A stretch of DNA of 64,000 nt from Isotricha intestinalis (Eukaryota; Ciliophora; Litostomatea; Vestibuliferida; Isotrichidae): contig JAJJLU010003476.1 of NCBI GenBank assembly GCA_023807065.1, positions 1 through 64,000 of the forward strand, written 5' to 3'. Both the position numbers and the translations under genes were made by a program. Under the pieces are notes generated by a model. That model had not been told where the DNA came from, ran no database searches, and saw nothing but the letters and a program-made list of their open reading frames with translations. This document shows, piece after piece, positions 51,412 to 63,467 of the stretch; position 1 is the stretch's first letter; the number at the start of each line of letters is the position of its first letter.

Positions 51412-52725
51412 ATGAATGAAAATTTGAAAAAAAAATGTAATGAAATTTCACCAAATAAAGTTATTAATAAAAATACTGGTGTTGGTAATTTAGTATATGA
51501 AGGAATTTCAAAAATTGTTGAAGCATCTCCTCATTCAGAAAATAAAAATAAATTAAATTCTTTAAAACATTATTCAAATTTATGTAAATTAAATTCTTCG
51601 AATTCAGATAGAAAAATAAGTAAATTATTAAAATATGTTCCTAAAAAAAATTTAAATTTTCCTAAAATTGATTCAATACCAAAATTATTTAATAAACCAA
51701 AAAAATTTTTTTCTCTTGAAATAAATAGATCTATTAGTTTATTCGAAAAAGGAATTTCTGAAAATGATCATCTTAAATTTAAATCTGAAACTATGTTTAA
51801 ATTAATTAATATTATGGATAATTATATTAAAACTAAAAATAATTATTCTGAATATTTATCTGAAATTAGAAAAGATGATATTATAAATTTTTATAATTCT
51901 TTAAAAAATAAAAATAATGAATTTATACAATTTTTATTCGATGATTTAGGAAAAAATTGTGATTTTCTTTTATGGAAAAAGTTAATTTTATATATTTTAG
52001 AAAGAATAAATAATCATTATCACATTTTATATATTTATATAAATGAATTATGTGATATTAAAAACCAAATAAATAATTTAGATAAAAAAAATAAAATTCA
52101 AAAATATGAATTGAAGAATAATATGAAAGAAATTAAAAAATTAAATAATATATTAAAAGAAAATAAAAAATCAATCACAGAAAGAAATACTTCATATAAT
52201 TATAAATCATTTAATTATGATTTATCAAAAAAACAAATTAAAGAAAATATTCAAAAAATAGAAATTTATAATTTAAATTCTGAAATAAAAGATTTAACAA
52301 ATTTATTAGAAAAAAATAAAGATTTTTATAATAAATGTTTAAATTTAGAAAATGAATTAGAAAAAAAAAATGCATATATAAAAGAACTTAAAAATATAAT
52401 CAGTCAAAATTATATTGAAATGAAAGCTAAAATGGCAGTTTATAATGAAAATAAAAAAGATTTAGAAGAAAAAATACATGAATTAACTAATGAAAATAAT
52501 AAAAATTTTAAAGAAATCGCATCTAATCAAAAAGAAATTTTTGAAGAAAAAACAAAAAACAAACAATTAAAAATTCTTAAAGAAATTTCTTATGAAAGAT
52601 TAAATATGTTATATGAAGAAATGAATTCTTGGATTTATATGTATATAGAAGAAAAAAAAGAACATATTAAAACTAAAAAAACTTTAGAAACATTAGAAAA
52701 TATAATGAGAATTAAAGAAGAATAA
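51412..52725 (+). CDS. Coiled-coil protein
   Basis: The start is put at ATG 51412 (MNENLKKK). An upstream in-frame ATG at 51337 lies inside the divergent gene's coding region, and its 25 codons read as leader. 437 residues. The first 190 contain Ser/Lys segments and a helical part (LKFKSETMFKLINIMDNY). From 200 on there is a helical then coiled-coil region with clear heptads (LEEKIHELTNENNKNF and similar) to the end. Probably cytoskeletal or basal-body related, by analogy only. Confidence 0.6.
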   Translation: MNENLKKKCNEISPNKVINKNTGVGNLVYEGISKIVEASPHSENKNKLNSLKHYSNLCKLNSSNSDRKISKLLKYVPKKNLNFPKIDSIPKLFNKPKKFFSLEINRSISLFEKGISENDHLKFKSETMFKLINIMDNYIKTKNNYSEYLSEIRKDDIINFYNSLKNKNNEFIQFLFDDLGKNCDFLLWKKLILYILERINNHYHILYIYINELCDIKNQINNLDKKNKIQKYELKNNMKEIKKLNNILKENKKSITERNTSYNYKSFNYDLSKKQIKENIQKIEIYNLNSEIKDLTNLLEKNKDFYNKCLNLENELEKKNAYIKELKNIISQNYIEMKAKMAVYNENKKDLEEKIHELTNENNKNFKEIASNQKEIFEEKTKNKQLKILKEISYERLNMLYEEMNSWIYMYIEEKKEHIKTKKTLETLENIMRIKEE

Positions 52726-52912
52726 ATATAAATATTTTTTTCATATTAATATTACAATTATTGTTAAAAAAAATATAAATTTAGTTTATTTTAAAATAAT
52801 AATAATTATATCTAAAAATTATAAAAATCCACATTAATAAATAAACTTAATAAATAAAATATATATAATTTCTATTTTTTATTTATATTAAAAGAAAATT
52901 AAAACACATAAA

Positions 52913-53341
52913 TCAATCAAAAAACATAAATTCTTCATTTTCATTAAAACTAACATTTCCTTTATTATGATTTACTTTATCATTTAATTGAACATCTTCT
53001 TTTATTTCACTGATAAATTTAATAAATTTATTGTTTTCTTTTTTCTTTCCATAAATTTTATCAATCAATTTATTTTTTAATTCTACAATTTTGTCAGGCA
53101 TACTTGCATTAATTTGAGTAAAATATTTTGTGATTTTATTTCTTCTTTTCTCTTCACTTTTACTTGATAATTCAGAACAAGCTGATCGGGAATCCGAATC
53201 TTTATTATTTACTTCTTGAATTGATTCTTCTGGAAAAAAAATTGAAATTTTATTATAAAATGAATAAAATAATACAAATATTACAATTGTTATAAATGAA
53301 GGCATTAAAAATTCATCAAATTCTGAAATGTTTATTATCAT
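52913..53341 (-). CDS. Small single-pass membrane protein
   Basis: 142 residues. One hydrophobic segment at about 13-30 (MPSFITIVIFVLFYSFY) after a short acidic N terminus, then a polar, charged domain with no known motif. Orientation uncertain; a type III or signal-anchor protein is likely. Codon use as neighbours. Confidence 0.55.
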   Translation of the reverse strand: MIINISEFDEFLMPSFITIVIFVLFYSFYNKISIFFPEESIQEVNNKDSDSRSACSELSSKSEEKRRNKITKYFTQINASMPDKIVELKNKLIDKIYGKKKENNKFIKFISEIKEDVQLNDKVNHNKGNVSFNENEEFMFFD

Positions 53342-53561
53342 TTTTTTAATTCTTTTTTATTTATTTATTAAATTTAATCTTTGAAGTTTATTTCTTTGGT
53401 CTTAATTATAAAACGGTTTTTACATGTTTAAAAAATTAAATATATAGTTAAGAATTAATTTGCTTAATTTCTGAAAAAAATCAATAAAAATATGAATGGT
53501 GATGATATTATTATTTATTATTTAATATTTAATCAAATAAAAATATAAACTTTGTAAATAT

Positions 53562-55515
53562 TTATTTATTTAATCCTGATCTAGTAAAATATAGTTTAGA
53601 AGTTTTAATTTTTCCATCATCAGTTTCATTAGTTAAATTTTCATTATCATTACTATTATCTGTATCTCTTTCTCTTTCCTTATTAATAATATCAAAATCA
53701 TAATCATCAAAATTTAAATATCTTTTTTTTCCTATTAAATCATTTTTAACTTTAATATTATTTTTTTGATAAAAAAGTAAACTTTTATCTATTTTACTTT
53801 GAATAAACAAATTATTAATATAATTTTTTACATTAACTAAATTATCTTTTAAATCATAATATTTATCAATAATATCTTTTAAATTTTTTTCATTCCCAGG
53901 ATTAATAATATCTTTAATCATTTTATCAGGATTAGAATTATGATTATTAACAATATAAAGAATATTACTAATAACTAAATTTTTATGTAAAATATCAAAA
54001 ATTCTATTTTTAATAATTAAAGCATCATATAAAATATTAATATCTCCTTTAATAGAAATATAATAAGCAATTAACTTTAATATTTTATCATTTCTTGTAC
54101 ATCTTGTACAAAAACATTGTCCTAAACAAAACGGACACAACCAATCATTTTTATTTTTAATATCTTCTAATAATGTATCATAACTTCCTTTTAAACAAAA
54201 ATTACAAAAATATCTTTTACATTGATTTATATTATCATTTTTTTTTGTCACTTCTATAAATTCATTTATATTTCCTTCAAAATCTCTTATTATTAAACTT
54301 TTATATTCTAAGAAAAAAAAAATTAATTTTTAAAATTTATTTTTTTTTCATATAGAAAAAAAAATAAATTTTAAAATTAATTTTATTATATAAAAAATAA
54401 TATATTTTACTTCTAACAACACTAGTTCCATTAACAATAAAATTTTTGTTTGGTCTTTGACACATTTTATTTCCAATCAAATGAGATTTACATTGAAAAA
54501 TAACTTCACTTGGCTTTCTTTGTTTACAATGATGACAATAATAATATTTAATTTGGATTTTTTTAGCGACTTGAAAATCTTCTTTTTTAAAATTAGATTT
54601 TAAATTAATTTTATTATTTGATCCTGTATTATAATATAAATGAGTTTTTTCTTGAAATAAATCATATATACTAATACTATTTAAAGGGTCTCTAAAATGA
54701 ATAAAATCTAAATATTCTTTTTCTGATAATTTAATTGATTGAATATTTTCTGTTGGATCAAAGATTATTATATAATTATTTTGGTTATTTTCTTTTTTAA
54801 TTCCACAAATTGATTCTGCAAATTGTTTCATTTGTAAATTATATATTTGATTAATTAAATTATCATATTTTTCTTGTTTTATTTCTGGAGAATCTAAATT
54901 TACTTCTTCTTTCACAAAAGAATTTTTTTTAATTTCTGATATTAATTTTATTTTAGAAAGATTATTTAAATTATTTTGTTCTAAATGAAAAATTTTATTT
55001 TCTAAAAAATTAATTTCGTTAATAAAATTATCATCATTATTATTATGTAATAACCAATCACTTTTATCTAAATAAACATTACAACCAAATAATTTCGTAA
55101 TAAATTGAGGATTATTTTTTTCTATAAATTATTAAATGATTAAATAAATAAAAAAATAAGTAATCTTACTTATATTTTGTTCATAATATTTTCCTGCAAA
55201 AGTTAAAAGATTTTTTGGAAAACCAGTTTCAGAATAAATTAAATCTTTTTCAGGAACTAAAAATATTATATAAATAAAAAGATTTTAAAATTTAATTTAA
55301 ATTTTATTAAATTTACCATGTTGAGAAAATAATGAAATAAGATGGTTTATTTCATAAGGATTTAATTTTAAATTATTTGAAAAATTATATTCATTTATAT
55401 TATTCCAAAATGTTTTTATGTTAAAAGAATGTGAATTATCAGTTTTATTTTTTGAATTTTCTTTTTCTTTTTCTAAATCTCTTTTATTTTTTATTATTTG
55501 AGACTTCACACTCAT
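53562..55515 (-). CDS. CDCA7-like zf-4CXXC_R1 zinc finger protein (four exons)
   Basis: Spliced model: 55317-55515, 55170-55256, 54411-55121, 53562-54307. Introns are 60, 48 and 103 nt, all GT-AG. The total of 1743 nt is 581 codons including the stop, and all junctions keep frame. Residues about 285-400 form a zinc finger of the zf-4CXXC_R1 class: CHHCKQRKPSEVIFQC in exon 3, then CKRYFCNFCLKGSY and WLCPFCLGQCFCTRC in exon 4. This cysteine order matches animal CDCA7, which binds HELLS and hemimethylated DNA. Of the positions mutated in ICF syndrome, the Gly between the last Cys pairs and the following Arg appear kept; the Arg in the RYGE-like turn is not. The N-terminal half has no known domain. 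Confidence 0.75.
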
Positions 55516-56730
55516 TATTTATATAATATATTCTTTGTTTAATTTCATATTTTTTTATTTTTGTTTTTCAAAAATTTTTTATTTTTTTTTTAGTTGTTTC
55601 TTTATTTCTTTTACTTTTTTATTTAGGGGATTTTATTTTTCTTTTTTTGGGTTTTTTTTAAATTTGTTTTTTGAAAAAATGATTTTTATTTAAGGAGGTA
55701 TAATTGTTTATTTTTTTGGATGAATTTGTTTTATTTTTTTTCAAATAATATTTATTTATCTTATATTTCACTTTTTTTAATTTTATATTTAAGAATTTTT
55801 CAAAGTAAATATTTGAAACAAATTTATATTATATAATAGATATTTTGAACTTTTTTTTTCTTTTTTATACTTATATAATAATTATAATAAAATTAATTTT
55901 ATATAATAAAAAAATATATTCAAATAATAATGTTCATAATATTTAATCAATATATTTTAAAAAAATCAATTTTTTTTAGGTTTTTCTTCCTTTTAATAAA
56001 ATAAAAATTTAAAAAAAAAAAGTATATTTAATTACAGTTAATAAAGTAGAATTATAAATAACAAACAGAGTAAATTAATTTTTTTACTTTTTCAATTTAA
56101 TTCAACTTTAAAATTATTTTTCATGTTTTTCATGATTCTAATTCTTTTACTTTCAAATTATAAAGTATTAAATTGAAATTTTTAATTACGAGAGTAAAAT
56201 AAAGAATAATTATAATTAATATACAATTTAAATGTTTTGTTGAAGTCTTTTTTAATTCTAAAATTTCATCATTTTATTACAATTATTTTATTATATTGAT
56301 ATTTTTATATATTTCAATTATTTTTTCCCCACTAATATTATAAAATTTTTTTATTAAATCCTATTTTTTTTAATAGGATTGATTTTTATTATTTATTATA
56401 ATATATCAAATTTTATTTATTTATTTCTTTATTTTTTTAAATTTAATTAAACAATATAAATTAATGGATGAAAATATAATTTTAACTGATTAATATTTAC
56501 TACTTTAATAAAAAAACATTTATAATAATAACCCTTTAATTCAATTAAACCCCTTAATAACTCTTTTAAAAAAACAATTTCATAGAATGATAAAATTATA
56601 TCCTCTCAAAGAAACTAATAAATAAAAATAAAAAAAGAATAATTAGAATATAATATAAATTTAATATTATTATTTTTTTCTTTCATAAAATTTAAAAATA
56701 AATACTATTAAAATCTAAAAAAAATAAATT
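55516..56730. other. Large intergenic region
   Basis: 1.2 kb with no coding frame. It has T-rich (55540-55780) and A-rich stretches. A short C-rich spot occurs at 56325 (TTTTCCCCAC). No tRNA or microexon pattern found. Confidence 0.4.
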
Positions 56731-57315
56731 TTACAATATTAAACATCCACAATTAAAATTATAATTACTATTATTATTAATATCTATATTTCCATCATTA
56801 TCATTATTATTATTATTATATTCCAAAATTTTATCAGCAATAATATTAAAAAGTTCAATAACATTAATATTATTTTTAGCTGAAGTTTCAATATAAAACA
56901 AATTATTTTCTTTTGCAAATAATTGAGCATTTTCAAAAGAAACTTTTCTAATATTATTTAAATCACATTTATTTCCCACTAAAACAATAAAAATATTATG
57001 AATATTTTTTTCAATTTCATTTAACCAATTTTTAACATTTATAAAAGTATTTTCATCAGTAATATCAAAACAAATAATAATACTTTTAGAACCTTTATAA
57101 TACATATTAATCATACTTCTAAATCTTTCTTGTCCTGCAGTATCCCATATGTTTAAATTTATTCCTTTTATTTTTATATCTGTATGACTTGCTCCAATTG
57201 TTGATTTTGTATTTCCAAATTTATTATTTATTAATCTTTCTATTATACATGTTTTTCCTACATTTGTATCACCTATTATTACTATTTTATTTGATGTCTT
57301 TTTTAGTATTGACAT
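56731..57315 (-). CDS. Rab family small GTPase
   Basis: 194 residues with all five G motifs: GDTNVGKT (P-loop), switch I Thr in STIGASH, WDTAGQERF (switch II), GNKCDL and ETSAKNN. RabF-like segments (INMYYKGSKSIIICFDIT) are present. The C terminus is an Asn/Asp-rich linker ending CGCLIL, which fits geranylgeranylation. It is a vesicle-traffic switch; the subfamily is not assignable by eye. The effector region IGASH differs from the usual IG(V/A)DF, and it has DIKIKGINLNIWDTAG as the interswitch. Confidence 0.93.
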   Translation of the reverse strand: MSILKKTSNKIVIIGDTNVGKTCIIERLINNKFGNTKSTIGASHTDIKIKGINLNIWDTAGQERFRSMINMYYKGSKSIIICFDITDENTFINVKNWLNEIEKNIHNIFIVLVGNKCDLNNIRKVSFENAQLFAKENNLFYIETSAKNNINVIELFNIIADKILEYNNNNNDNDGNIDINNNSNYNFNCGCLIL

Positions 57316-57562
57316 TTTATTTTATTTTTTTTATTTTAGTTTATTTTTTTTATTGTTTTTTAGTTAGTGAAAATTTTAAAGATTTTATAATGGATTTTAT
57401 TTATTATTAGTCTTTAGGAGAACTAGAAATAATATATGATTTCAAAAAAAATTAGATTTTAATATCATTTCTAATTATTTTTATTTTTATTTTTTTCTTT
57501 CCTTCTCATATATTATTCTATTTTTTAAAAATTATCAATTCAAAATAAAAGAGGAAAAAGCA

Positions 57563-59097
57563 TTAAAACAAATAACATTTCCTGTCAATTTCATCATCTT
57601 TCCAATTCCCTTCATATTTTCTTCCACTTTTATAATACATAACACCTTTTCCGTTTTTTTTTCCATTTTTCCATATACCATCAAATTTATTTCCATCATT
57701 ATCATAATAAATACCTTTCCCATTTCTTACATCATTTTCATATTCTCCATCATATTTATTTCTACTTTTCCAATAAAAAACACCTTTACCATTTTTTTTT
57801 CCATCAATCCAATTTCCATCATAAATATTTCCATCTTTCCAATAAAAAATTCCTTTTCCATTAATTTTATTATTTTTCCATTCTCCATCATAAATATCAC
57901 CATCATTATAATAAAAAGTTCCTTTTCCTTCTTTTTTGTTATTTTTATATTCACCATCATATTTATTTCCATTATTATAATAAAATATTCCTTTTCCTTC
58001 CATTTTATTTTCTTTATATTCTCCATTATATTTATTTCCATTGTTTAAATAGAATTCTCCTATTCCTTCTGCTTTGTCATTTTTCCATTCTCCATTATAT
58101 TTCTTACCATCATTATAATAAAATTCCCCTTTTCCTTCAAATTTATCATTCTTAAATTCTCCTATATATTTATTCCCATTTTTAAAGTAGTATATTCCTT
58201 TTCCTTCTTTCTTTTCATTCTTATATTCTCCTATATATATATTCCCATTCCTATATTCTACTATACTTATTCTATTAATTTTAAATAATTATATATTTCT
58301 TACTCAATTTTAGGATCATCATTCTTTAATTTTTCTGTTATACAATTTATTAATATTTCTTTTAAAGTTATATCAGGGTTTGGTTTTAATGTTGATTTTA
58401 AAATATTTATTAAAAATGATGAATAATTTAAATTTGGGATAAATATATTATTTATATTATTGTTTTCTTCTTCTTTTTTTTCATTTAATTTTATTTCTTC
58501 TGTATTTGGTGGATTTTCTAATTGAGTTAATTCATATAATATTAATCCTAAATTAAATATTATTTTCTTATCATCTTGAGAATTATTTTTTTCTTTATTT
58601 TTATTTAACAATTTAGAAATACCAAAATTATTTAATTTAATTCGATTATCTATTGTTAATAATATATTATCTAAAATTAAATCTTCATGAATAATATTAT
58701 TTTCATTAATAAATATTAATCCTTCACATATTTCAATTAAATAATCAATGATTATTATTTCTTTAAAATATTCATTTTTATTCTTTTGTTCTTTAATTTT
58801 ATTATTTAAATTCCCTCCTTCAGCATATTCTTTTAATATTGTTATTTTATCTTTTTCAAAGAGAAATTCATAATGATTTATTAAATTAGGATTTTTTAAT
58901 TTTGATAAATGTATGCCTTCGTCCTGTATTTTATTCTTCATTTCATCATCTATATTTGATAAATTAATTTCTAGTATTATTAGTTTTTCTTTTGTATATT
59001 TTAGCTCTCCTAAATATATTGCCTTATATTCATCTTTTTTTATAAGTGAAAGTTTTTGATAATTCATTTTTAAAAATTCATTTTCTAAATTTTCCAT
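57563..59097 (-). CDS. Pseudokinase-MORN repeat fusion (two exons)
   Basis: Exon 1 58304-59097, intron 58272-58303 (32 nt, GT-AG), exon 2 57563-58271. The sum is 1503 nt, 501 codons. Residues 10-260 are a protein kinase fold: YLGELKY, a C-lobe with IIHEDLILDNILL (HRD-like: HED, and Lys replaced by Ile) and LNNFGISK (DFG Asp replaced by Asn). A VAIK Lys and a Gly loop are not visible (LIILEINL). It is therefore very likely catalytically dead. Exon 2 encodes nine 23-residue MORN repeats plus a partial tenth (YDGEWKNNKINGKGIFYW and similar), then KCYLF. Joining is supported by frame and by reading through the junction (E-I-S-I-V-E-Y-R-N-G-N). Probably a scaffold linked to membranes or cortex. 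Confidence 0.75.
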
Positions 59098-59624
59098 TTA
59101 TTAAAAAGATTTATATTCTATTTTTTATTTGATTAATTTATAATATATTTAATTTAATATATTATTAAAGTAAAATAATAAATATTGTTACTTAGATATT
59201 TAAAAAACAACTAAAAACACAATTTTAAATATGTTTTTATTTTTTATTTCCAAACGATAGACATTCAATTAGAATTTATTAGAACTATATAACAATTAAA
59301 GAATTTCAATTTAAAACAAAGAAATTTTTTAAAACAATTAAAATATAGTTTCCAAATATCTTTTTATTATTTAGTTAGAGGGAAATTTTTATTTTAATAT
59401 TTTACTTTTTATTTTATTCATTATTTAATTAAAAAAAAAGATAGAGAATTTATCAGCATAAATTAATAAATAAAAAGATTATTTAACTTCATTTATTATG
59501 ATTTAATTAGAGAATAATCCTTAGTTTTATAACGAAAAAATAATAATTAAAAAGTTTTTTTATTTATAATAAATATTTTTATATTATAAATATTTTTATA
59601 TATATTTTTCAAAAGAAAAAAAAA
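59098..59624. other. Divergent intergenic region
   Basis: About 530 bases between divergent starts, AT-only. No feature recognised. Confidence 0.4.
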
Positions 59625-60587
59625 ATGATAGAAAAAAATCACGAAAGAAAAAATTATAATGAAGAAACTAGATTAGAAAAAAAAGAATATGAAATAATAA
59701 TAGATGAAAGTGAAGAAAGAGAGGAAATAATAAAGAAAAAATGTGAAGAACTGAAAAAATTAACAGAAAAAATTCATAAAGCAAATAAAAAAAAAATAAA
59801 AGAAAATAAAATAAAAGATTCCGAGATAGATTCATTAAATAATGAAATAACAAATATAATAGTAAATAATTATAATTTAGAAAATATAATAAAAAAAGAA
59901 ATTGAATTAAGAAATAAATATCAAAAAGAACAAAATAAAATATCTTCTTATTGTAATGAATTACAAACTAAATTTTATAATATGGAAAAAGCAATTAAAG
60001 AACACGAAGAAAAAATAAAAAAAATGAATAAAGAAAATATAAATTTAAAAGAAATTTATGAAAAAGAAATAGAAGAAATTGAAAAAGAAAATTTAAATTT
60101 AGAAAAGAATTTAAAAGAAAAAATAGATTTACAAATGAAACAAAAAAATGAAATTTTAGAAAATGAAAATAAAGTGAAAAATTTAAAAAAAGAAATAGAA
60201 CAACAAAAAAATTTTTTTAATCAAAGAGAAATGATAAATAAAAATAAATATGATGAATTAATAAAAAAATATAATTTATTACAAAAAAAAGTTGATGAAT
60301 TACAAGTTTTTTTTGATATTTCAAAAACAGAAAATAAAAAAATTCAAATTTCAAAAAATAAAATGAATAAATTGAATGAAATAAATATTATAGAAAAAAA
60401 AATTCAAGATTATGAAAATGAAAATTCCAAATTAAATAATCAAATACAAGAATTAAATAAACAATATAAAGAAATTAGTATGAGTAATGCTTCGACTATG
60501 GATTTTTTAACTAGTTGTGGAAATAAAATTGAAAAAAAAAAAAATTATAAATTTACTTTTAATCACAAAAGAAAAAGTAGTGTTTAA
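59625..60587 (+). CDS. Coiled-coil protein
   Basis: 320 residues. Nearly continuous coiled coil from about residue 10 to 285, with heptads (LKKEIEQQKNFFNQ and similar) rich in Lys/Glu. The C-terminal 35 residues are basic (KFTFNHKRKSSV) and contain SNASTMDFLTSCG. No domain beyond the coiled coil. Structural role in cytoskeleton is likely but unproven. Confidence 0.65.
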   Translation: MIEKNHERKNYNEETRLEKKEYEIIIDESEEREEIIKKKCEELKKLTEKIHKANKKKIKENKIKDSEIDSLNNEITNIIVNNYNLENIIKKEIELRNKYQKEQNKISSYCNELQTKFYNMEKAIKEHEEKIKKMNKENINLKEIYEKEIEEIEKENLNLEKNLKEKIDLQMKQKNEILENENKVKNLKKEIEQQKNFFNQREMINKNKYDELIKKYNLLQKKVDELQVFFDISKTENKKIQISKNKMNKLNEINIIEKKIQDYENENSKLNNQIQELNKQYKEISMSNASTMDFLTSCGNKIEKKKNYKFTFNHKRKSSV

Positions 60588-61545
60588 TAAATAATATTTT
60601 TTTTTTGGGTGTTATTATATATTTTTAATTTTTTTTTCTGAAATTTATTAATTTTTTTTTCTTGGATTTAAATCCTATTTATAATATTAATTATAATTAA
60701 AAACACCTTTTTCTTTGTTTTTTTTTAATAATTTAATTTTTTTTTATTGAATTAAAATTGAATGATTTAAAAATTATTTTTAAGATTTAATGTTTTTTTT
60801 TAATAAATGTAACGTGCGTTTAAAATTTATTTTTTAAAAAAATATTACCTTAATAAAGGAAATATCTTCTTTTAAAAAAATAGTTTTTTAAACACCAAAA
60901 AAAATTAAGTGTAATATTCATATAACTTACTTTTAGTATTTTAAAATAAGTGTTTTTTCCTTTTTAAATTGAGGGAGTAAAGAGGTTTCAAGAAATTTAT
61001 ATTTATATTTTCTTTATAAATATTTAAATCAAATAATAAAGTAAGAAAATATTCTTCTTATCTTTTTCTTTGTAACATTCTTTAAAAATCAACAAAATTT
61101 GTTGAATTTTTGAATGCAGTTTGGAAATACTTTTGAAAAAAAAATTTTCATAAAAATTTTTTGGTGATATTAATTTAAAAGAAGAAATTTTTAAAAGAAA
61201 AAAAAAAATTTCAAAAAACCTGAAATTTTAAATTAAAATATTGAAAAAAAGAAAGAATTTAAAAAGAAAGAAGGACATTATTAATAATAAATTTACTTTA
61301 ACATGAAAAAAGGAAATTTTAATTTTTTAAATTATTTTTTAATAAAAATTAATTTTTTTGAAACTCATTAAAGTCCAAATATAATATAATAAGAGCTTGA
61401 TGGGAAAAAACTATTAAAATTCGTTAAAAAATAAAAGAAAAAAAAGAAAGAAATAAAATAACAAAGTAAAATAAAATATTCCATCATTTCATATTTTAAT
61501 GCTATTATATTCTAAAAAGTAAAAATTTTTTTTTAAAATTATATA
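60588..61545. other. Intergenic region, nothing recognised
   Basis: About 960 bases between convergent genes. A/T runs dominate. No frame, RNA gene or codon-sized exon series seen. Confidence 0.45.
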
Positions 61546-62067
61546 TCAATTAATATTAGATTTATTTTTGTTATTCTTTAAATTTTCTAAATATATTTGT
61601 AATTTTAATTTTCTTTTTTTATTAAGTAATTTAAGTTTTTTAATTTCTGAAGATAAAAAAGAAAGACTTAAATTTAATCTTTGCATCGAATTACTTTGAA
61701 TAATATTACAATAATTCATTTTTGTCAATTGAGAATTTATCTCTTTAATAGCTTCTTTAGATTTTTCAATATAAATTTTTTTCTCTTCTTGTAATTTAGA
61801 ATTATTTTTATTTATTAAATTATTTGACGATTTAAATGAAAAATTTGGTCCTTCATTAATAGAAGTATTTAATATTTTTTTATTACAATTACTTATATTT
61901 TTATTAAAAGAATAATCTAAATTCTCAGGTGAACTTGTAATACTTTTAGAATCTAAAGTTGAAGTGGGACTGTATGAATGTGTTAAAAAACAATTATTTA
62001 ATGATAATAGTTTATTTGAAAATAATATATTTTGAGGAATCATAATATTTTTAGTTTCTTTATTCAT
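61546..62067 (-). CDS. Small Ser/Asn-rich orphan with C-terminal coiled coil
   Basis: The start is set at ATG 62067 (MNKETKNIMIPQ); the frame extends up to another ATG at 62112, whose 15 codons are leader-like. 173 residues. Ser/Asn-rich first half (LTHSYSPTSTLDSKSITSS), then a helical coiled coil from about 95 (EEKKIYIEKSKEAIKEIN) to the end. Not recognised. Confidence 0.5.
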   Translation of the reverse strand: MNKETKNIMIPQNILFSNKLLSLNNCFLTHSYSPTSTLDSKSITSSPENLDYSFNKNISNCNKKILNTSINEGPNFSFKSSNNLINKNNSKLQEEKKIYIEKSKEAIKEINSQLTKMNYCNIIQSNSMQRLNLSLSFLSSEIKKLKLLNKKRKLKLQIYLENLKNNKNKSNIN

Positions 62068-62112
62068 TTTATTTATTTTATAATTTCTTATTATGTTATT
62101 ATAACATATCAT

Positions 62113-62779
62113 TTTATTTTATTATAATATTATTCTTCTTTTATCAATTAACTTTTTTTCTTTTCTCTTTTTACTCTTTTGTTTAGCAATCAGGAAAAAT
62201 TTATTATTCAGTTATGATAAATAAATTAGTCTCTTTTTTCGGTGAGTTTGGAATTATATTTAAAATGATATTAATTAAGTTTATCATTTATCCTCATCAT
62301 TTTAGAATGTAAATTATATTATGAATGATAATATACAAAAATGAATTTATTAATTAAATGAAAAATTATTCAATATATTTTTCCATTTAAAAATAATATT
62401 TTTCTTTATGTTGAGAAGGGATTATTCTTTTATATTGTTTCTTTCTATATTATAATTTTCAAATATAGAAAGCAAAAATTAAACTTATAATTCCTTTATT
62501 TAATAATTTTAAAATAGGAAAAAAAATTACATTTAAATAAATAAAATAATATTTTTTATTATTATTGTTTTTTCTCTAATTTTTCCTTTTTTTTAAATGA
62601 TTTTTTAATTCTTTATTTTCTCTTTTTTTATTGTTTATTCTTTATTTTTATTTAAATTTTAAATGAAAATTATATTTAAATTTTTGAAATTTATTTTATT
62701 AAATATCAATTTAATTTGAAAAAAAATTTTTTTCTTTTTGAATTGTTTTATTTGATTAAAAAATAATTATTTTTTTAAT
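62113..62779. other. Intergenic region
   Basis: About 670 bases between divergent genes. No coding or RNA feature recognised. Confidence 0.4.
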
Positions 62780-63043
62780 ATGAATTTTATTTATAATTCT
62801 CCTGAACAAAGTAATATAAGAAATATAAGAAAATGTGAAAATTCAAAAGAGAATTTAATAAATGGTAAATATAATAATGAAATTCAAAAAGAAAGAGATG
62901 AAAAGATTGAAAATGAAATATCTGAATTTAATCTTGATAATATTGAAGAAGAAAATTCTTCAAATACAAAATTAAATAATATAAACAAAGAGAATCCAAA
63001 AAGTAAAAACCTTCAAAATATAATAACAAATATTATAATATAA
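62780..63043 (+). CDS. Possible small acidic orphan
   Basis: 87 residues, Asn/Glu/Lys-rich (RNIRKCENSKENLING, then DEKIENEISEFNLDN). The ATG and stop are clean and codon use is typical. No domain. It may be a first exon of a larger gene, since coding-like sequence with interrupting stops continues at about 63187-63280. Confidence 0.4.
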   Translation: MNFIYNSPEQSNIRNIRKCENSKENLINGKYNNEIQKERDEKIENEISEFNLDNIEEENSSNTKLNNINKENPKSKNLQNIITNIII

Positions 63044-63467
63044 TCCTTTTTAAATATTCTTAAAAAAATTAAACTACTTATAAACATATATAAATATATA
63101 AAAATATTTAAAAATGTCAATTTTTTATCTTATATTCTGATAATTAATTAAAGAAACTAATCTCAATGAAAAATAAAATAGTAAATATGAATTATTTAGA
63201 AAATTAAATTAATATTAAGAATAAAATTAAAGAATTGAATAGTTAAGAAAATTATATTTAAAATAAGAAAAATTTTTTTAAATGAAATTTTAAATTTTGT
63301 TTTATTTAATTTAAAATAAATAAATTTAATAAAAAAATAATTATTTTCTTTCATATTATTAAATAATATCCCTTAATGAAATTTTTATTAATGAAAAAAA
63401 TTTAAAAACATTATTAAATAAATAACAATAATAAATATCTTACACAACATAAATAAAAATTATTTTT
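63044..63467. other. Intergenic region with coding-like relic
   Basis: From ATG 63187 the sequence reads protein-like (NYLENxINIxNKIKELNS) but with in-frame TAA codons. As TAA is the usual stop in this window, this is a decayed fragment or chance rather than a recoded gene. Confidence 0.3.

Noticed and set aside
57727..58041. Alternative-frame open reading frame rich in Met, Glu and Lys over the MORN repeats
   Set aside because: Repeats of the MORN DNA give an open second frame; the MORN frame has the family pattern and joins the kinase exon.
63187..63280. Reassigned stop codons (TAA as Gln), because some relics read well with TAA translated
   Set aside because: Every solid gene here ends at TAA, TGA or TAG and has none internally, so the standard code holds; the relics are better explained by decay or introns.
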